The position numbers were made by a program, and so were the translations under genes. The notes beneath the pieces were generated by a model, which saw only the letters and a program-made list of their open reading frames with translations, searched no databases and was not told the DNA's origin. DNA of 64,000 bases from Pseudomonas shahriarae (lineage in GTDB: Bacteria > Pseudomonadota > Gammaproteobacteria > Pseudomonadales > Pseudomonadaceae): contig NZ_CP077085.1 of NCBI RefSeq assembly GCF_014268455.2, forward strand, positions 4,691,001-4,755,000, in the 5' to 3' direction. Below, one piece after another: positions 45,904 to 55,070 of the stretch (position 1 is the first letter of the stretch; every line of letters starts with the position of its first letter).

Positions 45904-47256
45904 TTACACCACCAACGACAGCAACATGATAAAGCCCAGCGCCACGATGGACAGGATGGTCTCCATCGCCGTCCACGTCTTGAACGTCTCGGCCACGGTC
46001 ATGTTGAAGTACTGCTTGACCAGCCAGAACCCTGCATCGTTGACGTGCGACAGAATCAACGACCCCGCCCCCGTCGCCAGCACCAGCAATTCCAGGTTGA
46101 CCCCCGGCACCATGCCCACCACCGGCACCACAATGCCTGCGCCCGTAATGGTGGCCACGGTCGCCGAACCCGTGGCAATCCGAATCACTGCGGCTACCAG
46201 CCAGGCCAGCAGGATCGGGTTGATCTGCGCCGTCACCGCCATATGGCCGATCACGTCACCCACACCGCTGGTCACCAGCATCTGCTTGAAGCCACCACCG
46301 GCACCGATGATCAGGATGATCGCGGCGGTCGGCGCAAGGCTCGCATCCAGCAGCTTGAGGATTTGCTTGGAATGGATGCCCTGGCGATGACCAAAGGTGT
46401 ACAGCGACAGCAGCAACGCCAGGAGCAAGGCACTGATCGGGTGGCCGATCATGTCCATCCAGTTACGCACGATGTGCCCGTCTGGCAGGGCGATGTCAGC
46501 GAAGGTTTTCAGCAGCATCAGGAACACCGGCAGCAGCACGGTGATCAGGGTGATGCTGAAGCTCGGCAGGTTTTTTGCGTCGGACTCGCGGGCCAGTTGG
46601 TCCACCAGTTCCTGGGACGGGTTGCCGGGGATGTACTTGGCAATGAACGTCCCGAAGATCGGCCCGGCAATGATGGCGGTCGGCAAGGCGACGATCAGGC
46701 CGTAAAGAATGGTCTTGCCGATATCCGCGCCAAACACGCCGATGGCCAGCAACGGCCCCGGATGCGGCGGCACCAGGCCGTGCACCGCCGACAGGCCGGC
46801 GAGCAACGGGATGCCGATCTTGATCAGCGACACACCGGTGCGCCGCGCAACGATAAACACCAGCGGGATCAGCAATACAAAACCGATCTCGAAGAACAGT
46901 GGGATGCCCACCAGGAAGGCCGCGAACATCATCGCCCACTGCACCTTTTCCTTGCCGAAGGCGCGGATCAGGGTCTGGGCGATCTGATCGGCACCGCCGG
47001 ATTCGGCCATCATCTTGCCGAGCATCGTACCCAGCGCCAGGATAATCCCGACAAACCCGAGCACCCCGCCAAAACCGTCCTGGAAGGCCTTGATGATCTT
47101 GTCCACGGGCATGCCCGAGGTCAGGCCGAGAAAGCCTGCGGCGATGATCAGCGCAATAAAGGGGTGGACCTTGAACCGGGTGATCAACACGATCAGCCCG
47201 ATGATAGTGACCACTGCATCAAGCAGCAGGTAAGACTCGTGGGACATGCCAAACAT
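45904..47256 (-). CDS. gnuT: Gluconate permease, GntP family
   Basis: This 450-aa membrane protein has about 12 to 14 hydrophobic segments and GntP marks such as GLTSGMPVDKIIKAFQDGFG, LVPPHPGPLLAIGVFGADIG and HVNDAGFWLVKQYFNMT near the end. It should import gluconate with protons. It lies downstream of the gluconokinase gene on the same strand. Confidence 0.93.
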   Translation of the reverse strand: MFGMSHESYLLLDAVVTIIGLIVLITRFKVHPFIALIIAAGFLGLTSGMPVDKIIKAFQDGFGGVLGFVGIILALGTMLGKMMAESGGADQIAQTLIRAFGKEKVQWAMMFAAFLVGIPLFFEIGFVLLIPLVFIVARRTGVSLIKIGIPLLAGLSAVHGLVPPHPGPLLAIGVFGADIGKTILYGLIVALPTAIIAGPIFGTFIAKYIPGNPSQELVDQLARESDAKNLPSFSITLITVLLPVFLMLLKTFADIALPDGHIVRNWMDMIGHPISALLLALLLSLYTFGHRQGIHSKQILKLLDASLAPTAAIILIIGAGGGFKQMLVTSGVGDVIGHMAVTAQINPILLAWLVAAVIRIATGSATVATITGAGIVVPVVGMVPGVNLELLVLATGAGSLILSHVNDAGFWLVKQYFNMTVAETFKTWTAMETILSIVALGFIMLLSLVV

Positions 47257-47340
47257 GGGGGTCGTCTCCTGTTTGTTGTTGTTATTAAAGCGGGTGTTGA
47301 ATTTCGTGCCGTCGGATAGCGCTGTCTTTCGGGCAAAAAA

Positions 47341-47874
47341 TCATCGGGAAGGTTCAAAACCGTGGGTCAGCCACCACGCGTGGGTCTGCGCGGCCAACGC
47401 CTCGATGCTGTCTTTACTGGCGTTGAGGGCCAGGGTCAGCGGCTCGCCAATGGGCGATTCGAGGGTGGCGAACTGGCTGTCGATCAGGCTGGCCGGCATG
47501 AAATGGCCGGGGCGATGGGACACGCGGTCGGCGGCCACTTCGCGGGTCAGTTCGAGGAAGACAAACCCCAGGCCCGGCGCGGCTTCGCGCAAGTGATCGC
47601 GGTATTTTTTCTTCAAGGCCGAACAGGTGAGCACCGGATGCTCGCCGGCCTTGAGCGCACGACGCAACTCATCGCAGAGGATGTCGAGCCAGCCGGCGCG
47701 GTCGTCGTCGTTCAGGGGATGGCCTGCGCTCATCTTTTCGATATTGGCAGCCGGGTGAAAGCTGTCGCCTTCAATGGCGGTGGCGCCGTTCAACAGGCAC
47801 AGGGCCTCGCTGACACTGGACTTGCCACATCCGGAAACACCCATGATGACCAGGGCAGTAACAGGTTGACTCAT
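47341..47874 (-). CDS. gnuK: Gluconokinase
   Basis: This 177-aa kinase has Walker A GVSGCGKSS (residues 12-20), EGDSFHP and LTCSALKKKYRDHLR. It phosphorylates gluconate to 6-phosphogluconate, feeding the Entner-Doudoroff pathway. It is the first gene of the kinase-permease unit; a predicted GnuR operator lies 18 bp upstream. Confidence 0.94.
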   Translation of the reverse strand: MSQPVTALVIMGVSGCGKSSVSEALCLLNGATAIEGDSFHPAANIEKMSAGHPLNDDDRAGWLDILCDELRRALKAGEHPVLTCSALKKKYRDHLREAAPGLGFVFLELTREVAADRVSHRPGHFMPASLIDSQFATLESPIGEPLTLALNASKDSIEALAAQTHAWWLTHGFEPSR

Positions 47875-47891
47875 GAAACACCTCAGGACGC

Positions 47892-47906
47892 AGATAGCGC
47901 TACCTT
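47892..47906. promoter_or_regulatory. Predicted GnuR operator at gnuK
   Basis: AGATAGCGCTACCTT, near-palindromic around AGCGCT, is almost identical to the sequence at 48044-48058 before the regulator gene, as expected for a LacI-type operator shared by divergent units. Confidence 0.75.
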
Positions 47907-48043
47907 TGCACGCCCTAAGGCTAGTGCAAAAACAGGCTTTTCCCGCGCCTAATTGTCATTTTTATGGAGTGACGCGTGCATCCTCTGCCACCGCTTGCAC
48001 CAGGATCAGGCAACCCTTTGCGCAAGTATTTGCAGGCTTTTGG

Positions 48044-48058
48044 AGACAGCGCTACCTT
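48044..48058. promoter_or_regulatory. Predicted GnuR operator at gnuR
   Basis: AGACAGCGCTACCTT differs from the gnuK site by one base in fifteen and lies 33 bp before the gnuR ATG, suggesting autoregulation. Confidence 0.75.
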
Positions 48059-48090
48059 AGTGCCTCGATTTTTGTTTGGCAAGCCGCCTG

Positions 48091-49119
48091 ATGACCTCCA
48101 AGAACGATAAAAATACCCGCACCACGGGTCGCCCTACTCTTAACGAAGTCGCGCGCCTGGCCGGCGTCAGCCCGATTACCGCCTCCCGGGCCCTGCGCGG
48201 GATCAGCACCGTGGCCACCGAACTGGTGGAAAAAGTGCAGAAGGCCGCTGCCGAGCTGAACTACGTGGTCAACCCGGCCGCCCGCGCCCTGGCCTCCGCC
48301 CGCAGCCAGTCGGTGGTGGTGCTGGTGCCCTCGCTGTCCAACCTGCTGTTTATCGAAACCCTCGAAGCCATTCATCAGGTGCTACGGCCCAAGGGCTTCG
48401 AAGTGCTGATCGGCAACACCCACTATTCCCGGGACGAAGAAGAAAACCTGTTGCGCAACTACATGGCCTATCAGCCACGCGGCTTGCTGCTGACCGGCTT
48501 TGACCGCACCGAAAGCGCCCGGCGCATGGTGGAGTCGAGCAATGTGCCCTGCGTGTACATGATGGACCTGGACCCGACGGCCGGGGTCAACTGCGTCGGC
48601 TTCTCGCAGATCAGTGCCGGCGAAACCGCAGCAGCGCACCTGATCTCCCGGGGCCGCAAACGCCTGGCCTACGTCGGCGCACAACTGGACCAGCGCACGC
48701 TGCTGCGCGGTGAAGGCTTCCGCCGTGGCCTGCAACAGGCCGGTTTGTATGACCCGACCCTCGAACTGCTGACCCCGCGCCCCTCGTCGGTGGGCCTGGG
48801 TGGCGAGTTGTTCCTGCAACTGCTGGCCAGCCATCCGGATGTGGACGCGATCTTCTTCGGCAACGACGACCTGGCCCAGGGTGCGCTGCTCGAAGCCCTG
48901 CGCCACGGGATCAAGGTGCCGCAGCAAGTGGCGGTACTGGGCTTCAACGACCTGCCCGCCTCCAGCTTCATGGTGCCGCGCCTGAGCAGCATCAGCACCC
49001 CACGCGAAGCCATTGGCCGACGCGCGGCAGAGCATTTGCTGACGGTGATGGCCGGCAACAAAATCGCCCGGCCGGTGGTGGATATGGGGTTTGAGTTGAA
49101 GGTACGCGAGAGCAGTTAA
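48091..49119 (+). CDS. gnuR: LacI-family gluconate regulator
   Basis: This 342-aa repressor has the LacI helix-turn-helix (RPTLNEVARLAGVSPITASRAL, residues 12-33) and a periplasmic-binding-like sensor domain. It is divergent from gnuK, and almost identical operator-like sequences stand before both genes. It is probably relieved by gluconate or 6-phosphogluconate, as known for Pseudomonas GntR/GnuR. Confidence 0.93.
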   Translation: MTSKNDKNTRTTGRPTLNEVARLAGVSPITASRALRGISTVATELVEKVQKAAAELNYVVNPAARALASARSQSVVVLVPSLSNLLFIETLEAIHQVLRPKGFEVLIGNTHYSRDEEENLLRNYMAYQPRGLLLTGFDRTESARRMVESSNVPCVYMMDLDPTAGVNCVGFSQISAGETAAAHLISRGRKRLAYVGAQLDQRTLLRGEGFRRGLQQAGLYDPTLELLTPRPSSVGLGGELFLQLLASHPDVDAIFFGNDDLAQGALLEALRHGIKVPQQVAVLGFNDLPASSFMVPRLSSISTPREAIGRRAAEHLLTVMAGNKIARPVVDMGFELKVRESS

Positions 49120-49327
49120 GCATTGGCTGTAGGAATGAGCTGACTGTGCGGCCGCGCCTTGCTCCGTTACCTACGGTTGCGTCAGAATCCGCCGGCTTGT
49201 GCGCCTGGGTGGGGCTCTCTAAGGTGGCTCGGTCGCTGAATGTCTCGGTGATCGGGTTTAGTAGCCTGAGCTTGAACAACCTAAGTGCATGAGCCTCCCC
49301 TGTCAGACGTTCTCGTCTGTGCTTGAT

Positions 49328-49437
49328 GGTGGCTGTGCGCAGGGCGCCTTCGGGCGCGCCGGCTTTGGGTGTTCACCGGTCTACTAACCTGCGTGCAGCC
49401 GCCACCCTAATTCGTTTAGTAGCGATGAGGTGGCGGC
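49328..49437 (+). promoter_or_regulatory. Structured leader with two exclusive hairpins before the DUF6124 gene
   Basis: GGTGGCTG...CGCAGG (49328-49343) can pair with CCTGCG...CAGCCGCCACC (49388-49406). The same 3' arm, GCCGCCACC (49398-49406), is perfectly complementary to GGTGGCGGC (49429-49437), just ahead of the AGGAA ribosome binding site. Only one pairing can exist at a time, so this may be a cis-regulatory RNA switch. Confidence 0.5.
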
Positions 49438-49456
49438 CCGAATCAGGAACACCCCT

Positions 49457-49780
49457 ATGTTCAAAATAACGCCCAACCCCCCGCTTCACGACGCAAAACT
49501 CAACCTGGCCGCCCACCGCGCCATTGATCACTACCTCAACCCCCCAACCGCCCCCGCGCCCGAACCTTCCACTCTGTTCACCGTCACTTCCGGCGCCAGC
49601 AGCGAAAGCCTGATAGCCAACAGCTATGAAACCCTATCCTCCGTCACCACATTACTGCTGGACCTGTCCGAAGACCTGACCGGCAAAGACCGCGACAGGG
49701 CATTGGCGATTCACCAGTTGAGCGAGTTGGGCGTGTTGCTGATGGGCACGTTGATGGACCAGCAAACACTGCACAACTAA
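49457..49780 (+). CDS. DUF6124 (formerly DUF3077) family protein
   Basis: This 107-aa protein has a Pro-rich start (MFKITPNPPLHDAKLNLAAH) and a helical C-terminus (SYETLSSVTTLLLDLSEDL, LSELGVLLMGTLMDQQ). The family occurs in many copies in fluorescent pseudomonads; no function is known. The gene is preceded by a structured leader and followed by a REPIN. Confidence 0.8.
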   Translation: MFKITPNPPLHDAKLNLAAHRAIDHYLNPPTAPAPEPSTLFTVTSGASSESLIANSYETLSSVTTLLLDLSEDLTGKDRDRALAIHQLSELGVLLMGTLMDQQTLHN

Positions 49781-49799
49781 AGCCCAGACGCGATCAGAA

Positions 49800-49892
49800 A
49801 GGTGGGAGCTGGCTTGCCTGCGATGGCGGTGTGTCAGCCACCCAAGATAATGACTGGCACACCGCCATCGCAGGCAAGCCAGCTCCCACATT
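49800..49892. repeat. REPIN
   Basis: GTGGGAGCTGGCTTGCCTGCGATGGCGGTGTG and its exact inverted partner CACACCGCCATCGCAGGCAAGCCAGCTCCCAC enclose about 27 bases. Confidence 0.9.
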
Positions 49893-49953
49893 TTTTACCG
49901 TGCCCACTTGGCCCCTGCTAAATTGCCCAACTCACACCTGCCAGGGAAGCACC

Positions 49954-50586
49954 ATGGGACACGCGCTGAAAATCTTGGGTCGCACTTCGTCCATCAACGT
50001 ACGAAAAGTCCTGTGGACCTGCCAGGAACTGAACATCCCCTACGAGCGCGAAGACTTGGGCATCGGCTTCACCCCCACCCAATCACCCGCCTTCCTCGCC
50101 CTGAACCCCAATGCCCAGGTGCCGGTGATCATTGACGACAACGGCGTGCTCTGGGAATCCAACACCATCTGCCGCTACCTGGTGGGCCTGCACCAGCGCC
50201 ATGACTTGCTGCCCGCCGCCCCCGCGCCTCGCGCCAGGGTCGAGCAATGGATGGACTGGCAAGCCACCGAACTCAATCCCTCCTGGGGCTATGCCTTCCA
50301 CGCCCTGGTGCGCCAGAACCCGGACTTCCAGGACCCGCAGCGCATTGCAGCCGGCGTGCGCGGTTGGAACGACAAGATGGGATTGCTGGAGCAGCAGTTG
50401 ATCAAGACCGGCGCCTATGTGGCCGGTGACAGCTTCAGCCTCGCCGATATCCTGGTCGGCCTGTCGGTGCACCGCTGGCGGATGACGCCCATGGAGCGCC
50501 CTCGCTACCCGGCTGTCGATGCGTACTACGCCCTGCTCAGCCAGCGCCCAGGTTTCCAGGCCTTTGCCCTCGACGGTCACAACTAA
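49954..50586 (+). CDS. Glutathione S-transferase family protein
   Basis: This 210-aa protein has a thioredoxin-like N-terminal domain (LKILGRTSSINVRKVLWTC, NPNAQVPVIIDDNGVLWESNTI) with the glutathione-contacting Glu-Ser pair, and a helical C-terminal domain (GDSFSLADILVG). The start at 49954 excludes a REPIN-derived upstream frame. It is followed 10 bases later by an epimerase gene, likely the same operon. Confidence 0.92.
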   Translation: MGHALKILGRTSSINVRKVLWTCQELNIPYEREDLGIGFTPTQSPAFLALNPNAQVPVIIDDNGVLWESNTICRYLVGLHQRHDLLPAAPAPRARVEQWMDWQATELNPSWGYAFHALVRQNPDFQDPQRIAAGVRGWNDKMGLLEQQLIKTGAYVAGDSFSLADILVGLSVHRWRMTPMERPRYPAVDAYYALLSQRPGFQAFALDGHN

Positions 50587-50596
50587 GGATTACACG

Positions 50597-51334
50597 ATGA
50601 AAGGACTCAACGTACTGCTCACCGGCGCCTGCGGCAGGATCGGCAAGACATTTTTCGAAGCGTCGAAAGATCGCTACCGCTTTACCCTCACCGACCGCGT
50701 CGCACCGGGCTTCGCCCTCGACGGCCATCGCTTCGTGCAGGCCGACTTGAGTGACAGAACGGCCCTCACCGCACTGCTCGACGGCATCGACGTGGTTGTG
50801 CACCTGTCGGGCATTCCCCACGCCAGCGCCACCTTCGACGAACTGCTCCCCAACAATATCCTCGCCACCACCTATCTGTTCGAGGCCGCCGTGGCCGCCA
50901 ACGTCAAGCGCCTGGTCTTCGCCAGCAGCGCCCAGACCATCGAAGGCTACCCGGTGGATCGGCAAATCACCCCGGGCATGCCGGTGCTGCCGGCCAACCT
51001 GTATGGCGTGAGCAAATGCTACGGCGAAGCGCTGTGCGGGTATTACGCAGCCAAAACCCCACTCTCCACCATCGCATTACGCATTGGCGCGTTTGAATTT
51101 ACCGAAACCCACGACCTGAACAACGCCCGCGACCTCAGCGCCTGGCTCAGCCCTCGGGATGCCGTGCAGTTGTTGCAGCGCTCGGTGGAGGCCGAGGGGG
51201 TCAAGCACCTGATCGCCCATGGCATTTCCAATAACCGCTTCAAGCGCCTGGACTTGAGCGAGACCACACGGGTTCTGGGGTATCAGCCGCAGGACGATGC
51301 TTTCCAGGTCTTCGAGATTCCCATTACCTACTGA
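50597..51334 (+). CDS. NAD-dependent epimerase/dehydratase-family protein
   Basis: This 245-aa short-chain dehydrogenase of the extended type has the nucleotide motif LLTGACGRIGKTFFE (residues 6-20), HLSGIPHA and the catalytic YGVSKCYGEALC (Tyr and Lys spaced YxxxK). It resembles uronate dehydrogenases. The substrate is unknown. It is coupled with the upstream GST gene. Confidence 0.87.
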   Translation: MKGLNVLLTGACGRIGKTFFEASKDRYRFTLTDRVAPGFALDGHRFVQADLSDRTALTALLDGIDVVVHLSGIPHASATFDELLPNNILATTYLFEAAVAANVKRLVFASSAQTIEGYPVDRQITPGMPVLPANLYGVSKCYGEALCGYYAAKTPLSTIALRIGAFEFTETHDLNNARDLSAWLSPRDAVQLLQRSVEAEGVKHLIAHGISNNRFKRLDLSETTRVLGYQPQDDAFQVFEIPITY

Positions 51335-51345
51335 AGGCAATGGCC

Positions 51346-51371
51346 GCCGACGGCAAACATTGGCCGTCGGC
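51346..51371 (+). terminator. Hairpin after the epimerase gene
   Basis: GCCGACGGC and GCCGTCGGC pair over 8 bases, 12 bases after the stop, without a clear T run. Confidence 0.5.
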
Positions 51372-51483
51372 AACCCGCCTCTTGCCTCGGTATTGCCCTC
51401 ACAGCCAATGAATACGGGGTTTTAGTTCCCGGCACGCTAATTGCTAAACCCTATGGACCGTTCAAAACCACAGGTGCCCGATC

Positions 51484-51984
51484 ATGTTGGTCAATACCCA
51501 AGTCTCGTCCGTGATCCAACAGTCCAAACGCCCCGACCTGGACCCGGCCAACGCCGCCGCCAGCGCGCTGTACAGCGGCGTGATGCAAAACGTGCAGAAC
51601 GCTGCCGCCGCGACCCAGGTGCAGGCCACGCAAAAGGCCACCGACACCACGGCCAGCAACGTGGATGCGGCGTTTGCCAAGACCCGCCTGCAGTTGCAGG
51701 CAACACCGCCGACCAGCGCCACGCCAACCACCGCGACCAGCACCCAGGCCCGGACAGAGTTCACCGACTACATGGCCAAGACGCCGGCCGAGCGCATTCG
51801 CGATCAGATCCTCAAGGAAAAGGGCCTGACCGAAGAAGATGTGAAAGCGATGCCTATCGAACAGCAGAATGCCATTGCCCTGGAAGTGACTGAGCGCCTG
51901 AAGATGCAGGCGGCGCAGCAGTTCGCCGAGAAGACCGCTGACCCGCAGATCAAGGCCGTGAAAGATGCCCTGGCTGCCATCTGA
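51484..51984 (+). CDS. Hypothetical protein, Ala/Gln/Thr-rich
   Basis: This 166-aa protein shows no signal peptide or membrane segment. The first 100 residues are low-complexity (Ala, Thr, Gln) and probably disordered; the last 75 are charged and helical (TPAERIRDQILKEKGLTEED and IALEVTERLKMQAAQQF). I recognise no family. The reading frame and codon use fit the local core genes, and it has its own start 13 bases after a GTGCCCG stretch without a strong ribosome binding site. Confidence 0.65.
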   Translation: MLVNTQVSSVIQQSKRPDLDPANAAASALYSGVMQNVQNAAAATQVQATQKATDTTASNVDAAFAKTRLQLQATPPTSATPTTATSTQARTEFTDYMAKTPAERIRDQILKEKGLTEEDVKAMPIEQQNAIALEVTERLKMQAAQQFAEKTADPQIKAVKDALAAI

Positions 51985-52043
51985 TATGGCCCGCCACTGC
52001 CGCTCTGCGCGGGTTGAGCCTGGCAACCCACTCTCCCGTTGAC

Positions 52044-52077
52044 CTGTGGCGAGGGAGCTTGCTCCCTCACCACAGGG
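52044..52077. repeat. REP-like palindrome
   Basis: CCTGTGGCGAGGGAGCTTGCTCCCTCACCACAGG is a single hairpin unit between two convergent genes. Confidence 0.7.
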
Positions 52078-52091
52078 TGGGCACGGTCCCG

Positions 52092-53411
52092 CTACTGCAA
52101 TTGCAGGGTGGAGTTGAACTGGCCGATAGCATCCACCACATGCCGTGAGCCCTCCTGGATCTCCAGGATCACCTGCCCCGCTTCATTGGCCAACTCCACC
52201 CCCACGCCGGTACGGCTCAGGCTCGACTGCATGCTCGATACCGCGCTCAGGGACAAGTCGTGGTTTTTGCGCACCACGTCGACAATCTCGATCGTCGCCT
52301 GGCTGGTACGCGCCGCCAGGCTGCGCACCTCGTCCGCCACCACCGCAAACCCACGCCCGTGCTCACCCGCGCGTGCAGCTTCAATGGCCGCGTTAAGCGC
52401 CAACAGGTTGGTTTGATCGGCAATACCGCGAATGGTCTGCACGATGGTGCCGATAATGTCCGACTGCTTGCTTACCGCGTCGATACTCAGCGCCGCCTGA
52501 TTCAGGTCGCGGGAAATTTCTTCGATGATCTGCACCGTCTGCTGCACCACTTCCGACCCCTTACGGGCGCAGGCGTCGTTCTGCACCGAGGTGGCGTGGG
52601 CCGAATCGGCAGCGGTCCGCAACGTGGTGACCTGGTGGGTGATATCACTGGCGAACTTCACCACCTTGTACAGGCGACCATTGGCATCGAAGATCGGGTT
52701 GTAGGAGGCTTCCAGAAACAGCGTCTGGCCATGCTTGTTGCGCCGTTCGAAACGATGGGAGTGAAACTCACCCCGGTTGAGCGACGCCCAGAACGCCTTG
52801 TAACTCGGTGAGTCCACCTCAGCGCGGTCACAGAACATGCTGTGGTGCTGGCCAACGATTTCACCGAGGGAATACTGCACCGTCTTCAGGAAGTTCTGGT
52901 TGGCATTGAGGATCTGCCCCTGGGGCGTGAACTCGATGACCGCCATGGAGCGGCCGATGGCATCAATCAGGCTCTGGTTTTCATGTTCGCGGTGGATCCG
53001 TTCGGAAATGTCCGACGCCACCTTGATCACGCTCTGCACCTGTTCATCCGGGCCGAACACCGGCATGTAGCTGGCCTCCAGCCACACTTCCTCGCCGCTC
53101 TTGGTCAAGCGCATGAACGTGCCGCTGAGGGGCTCGCCCTGGGCCAGGTCGCGCCATAGCTTGGCGTAGACGTCGCTGCGGTAGTAGGACTCTTCACAGA
53201 AAATTCGGTGGTGTTTGCCACGTACTTCCTCGGCGCTGTAACCCAATGTCTTACAGAAGTTTTCGTTGGCATCCAGGACTATGCCGTCGCGATCAAACTC
53301 GATCATCGCCATGGAGCGGCTGATCGCCGCCAGCTTGGCCTGGGCCTGGGTCAACGCGCAGGAAAAACGTTCGATTTGCAACAGGTCGGATTTGTGGTGC
53401 AGGTTAAACAT
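52092..53411 (-). CDS. PAS-PAS chemoreceptor (BdlA-like)
   Basis: This 439-aa cytoplasmic chemoreceptor has no membrane segment. Two PAS domains (about residues 25-135 and 145-255; paired marks [20 protein letters not shown] and [20 protein letters not shown]) precede a methyl-accepting domain with [20 protein letters not shown]. The layout and size match BdlA, which in P. aeruginosa links redox or cyclic-di-GMP signals to biofilm dispersal. Assignment to BdlA itself is an inference. Confidence 0.85.
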   Translation of the reverse strand: MFNLHHKSDLLQIERFSCALTQAQAKLAAISRSMAMIEFDRDGIVLDANENFCKTLGYSAEEVRGKHHRIFCEESYYRSDVYAKLWRDLAQGEPLSGTFMRLTKSGEEVWLEASYMPVFGPDEQVQSVIKVASDISERIHREHENQSLIDAIGRSMAVIEFTPQGQILNANQNFLKTVQYSLGEIVGQHHSMFCDRAEVDSPSYKAFWASLNRGEFHSHRFERRNKHGQTLFLEASYNPIFDANGRLYKVVKFASDITHQVTTLRTAADSAHATSVQNDACARKGSEVVQQTVQIIEEISRDLNQAALSIDAVSKQSDIIGTIVQTIRGIADQTNLLALNAAIEAARAGEHGRGFAVVADEVRSLAARTSQATIEIVDVVRKNHDLSLSAVSSMQSSLSRTGVGVELANEAGQVILEIQEGSRHVVDAIGQFNSTLQLQ

Positions 53412-53883
53412 GGTCGGATCACCTTCAGCGCTGTCTTTGAATGACGGTTAGTTCTTGGATTTGACCCAGCACAACTTTCCACAAAACAGGCAAACGCAAT
53501 CGTCCAGAGACAGGACAAGTGTCAGGCGATAGATAAATGATGGCTAATCGGAGAGTCCATGGGGCAACACTCGCTTCAAGGCATCCTTTTCTTGATGACC
53601 CTCTCTGGGGCCTGCTTCAACCGACACACGCAAATCCATTTAACTTGAGGCTCCTTTTTCCCGGCGCTTTGAGGTACGCGCTCGCTATGCCAAAAACCAC
53701 CCAAGACGCTTCATATGGCAAGCGACATAAGTGGTTCTGGATGAGCATAGACAGGGCTTGGCACTCTGCAAGGCCATTAATCAGCCATCATTGATAAAAA
53801 GATGTTGGAGGGGCGTGCGAGGGGGATATCAGGATGTATCTTGCCGTGTAGAAGCGAGCTTGCTCGCTCCCACAGTGAAGGGC
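53412..53883. other. Intergenic region, REP remnant only
   Basis: About 470 bases. I see a REP-type palindrome GAAGCGAGCTTGCTCGCTCC near 53853-53875 and nothing else certain. A plus-strand frame of 85 codons at 53537-53794 lacks a ribosome binding site and a recognisable sequence. Confidence 0.5.
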
Positions 53884-54000
53884 TTAGTGACCGAACAGGC
53901 CTGTCTCAGTTTTCTTGGCTTTTTTGTCCGCGCGTTTTTCATCGGCGGTCTTTGCCGGTTTTTTCTTCGCGGCTTTCTTTGAATCCATACCTTTGGCCAT
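53884..54000 (-). CDS. 38-aa lysine-rich small protein
   Basis: The frame on the minus strand reads MAKGMDSKKAAKKKPAKTAD, then a second Lys-rich run, and ends TETGLFGH. GGAG stands 8 bases before the ATG at 54000. About one third of the residues are Lys, so it may bind nucleic acid. It resembles short basic proteins often left out of annotation. No function is known. Confidence 0.7.
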   Translation of the reverse strand: MAKGMDSKKAAKKKPAKTADEKRADKKAKKTETGLFGH

Positions 54001-54114
54001 GATGCATGCTCCACTAACAGAGGAAGTAAGCATGGGTATAACACCTATTGCCCAACAGAAGGCGCTTTGCCCGACTTATAATCCCCAGCCCTTGATCACG
54101 CTTGTCCAAATACC

Positions 54115-54531
54115 ATGCCCGAGTTGCACATTGATCTACTGGCGGAGCCCCTGTGGCCGTTGCTGAACAAGTTCTACCGCCGCCATAACTCGCCGATGAA
54201 GGCCCTCAAGGGCGGCCAGTTGTGGGTCGCGCGCAACAGCGAGATCGTCGCAGGCCTGTGCCTGAGCCCCGTGGTCTGCGGTCAGTGGCTGACCGGGCTG
54301 TTTGTCGATCCGGCATTACGCGGACAAGGGCTGGCGGCGCGGCTGATCGCTGAAGCGATTGCGCCTGTCGAAGGCACGGTGTGGCTACTGTGCCACCCCG
54401 ACCTGGAAGGGTTTTATACAGCCCAGGGCTTCAGCCAGCAGACCGTGTTGCCGCAGTCGCTGGCAGAGCGCCTGGTGCGCTATAAACGCAACAAGCCGAT
54501 GATTGCCATGGGCCTGTGCCGCCAGGGTTAA
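54115..54531 (+). CDS. GNAT-family N-acetyltransferase
   Basis: This 138-aa protein has the acetyl-CoA motif [20 protein letters not shown] and a later [15 protein letters not shown]. The substrate is unknown. A TATAAT (54077-54082) stands 32 bp before the ATG. The 3' end overlaps the convergent def gene by 4 bases. Confidence 0.87.
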   Translation: MPELHIDLLAEPLWPLLNKFYRRHNSPMKALKGGQLWVARNSEIVAGLCLSPVVCGQWLTGLFVDPALRGQGLAARLIAEAIAPVEGTVWLLCHPDLEGFYTAQGFSQQTVLPQSLAERLVRYKRNKPMIAMGLCRQG

Positions 54532-55067
54532 GCGTCGGCGGCGGGATCCAGCTCCGGAAACATCACCTCGATAAACCCGAATTTGCTGAAGTCTGTGATC
54601 CGCGACGGGTACAGGCGACCGATCAGGTGGTCGCATTCATGCTGCACCACCCGCGCGTGGAAGCCATCGGCAATCCGCACAATCGGCTCGCCCTTGGGGT
54701 CAAAACCCTCGTAGCGAATCTGCTGGTAGCGATCCACCGCACCGCGCAGGCCTGGCACCGACAGGCAGCCTTCGTACCCCTCCTCCAACACCGGGCTCAG
54801 CGGGGTAATCAGCGGGTTGATCAGGATGGTCTGGGGCACCGCCGGGGCATCCGGGTAGCGCTCGCTGCTCTCGAAGCCGAAGATCACCAGTTGCAGGTCG
54901 ACACCAATCTGCGGCGCGGCCAGGCCAACGCCACCCACGTGTTCCATGGTCTGGAACATGTCGTCGATCAGTTGCCACAGCTCGGGGCTATCGAACATTT
55001 CCGGGGGCACCGGGGGCGCGATACGCAGCAGGCGTTCATCGCCCATTTTCAGGATTTCACGAATCAT
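54528..55067 (-). CDS. def: Peptide deformylase
   Basis: This 179-aa enzyme has all three deformylase motifs: [15 protein letters not shown] with metal ligand Cys101, and HECDH with ligands His143 and His147 and catalytic Glu144. It removes the formyl group from new proteins. It is not next to fmt, so it is probably a second copy rather than the main def gene. It is separated by 3 bases from the upstream YihY gene, likely the same operon. Confidence 0.92.
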   Translation of the reverse strand: MIREILKMGDERLLRIAPPVPPEMFDSPELWQLIDDMFQTMEHVGGVGLAAPQIGVDLQLVIFGFESSERYPDAPAVPQTILINPLITPLSPVLEEGYEGCLSVPGLRGAVDRYQQIRYEGFDPKGEPIVRIADGFHARVVQHECDHLIGRLYPSRITDFSKFGFIEVMFPELDPAADA

Positions 55068-55070
55068 CGA

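Noticed and set aside
53537..53794. 85-codon frame in the gap after the PAS chemoreceptor
   Set aside because: No ribosome binding site and no recognisable sequence; kept only as intergenic.
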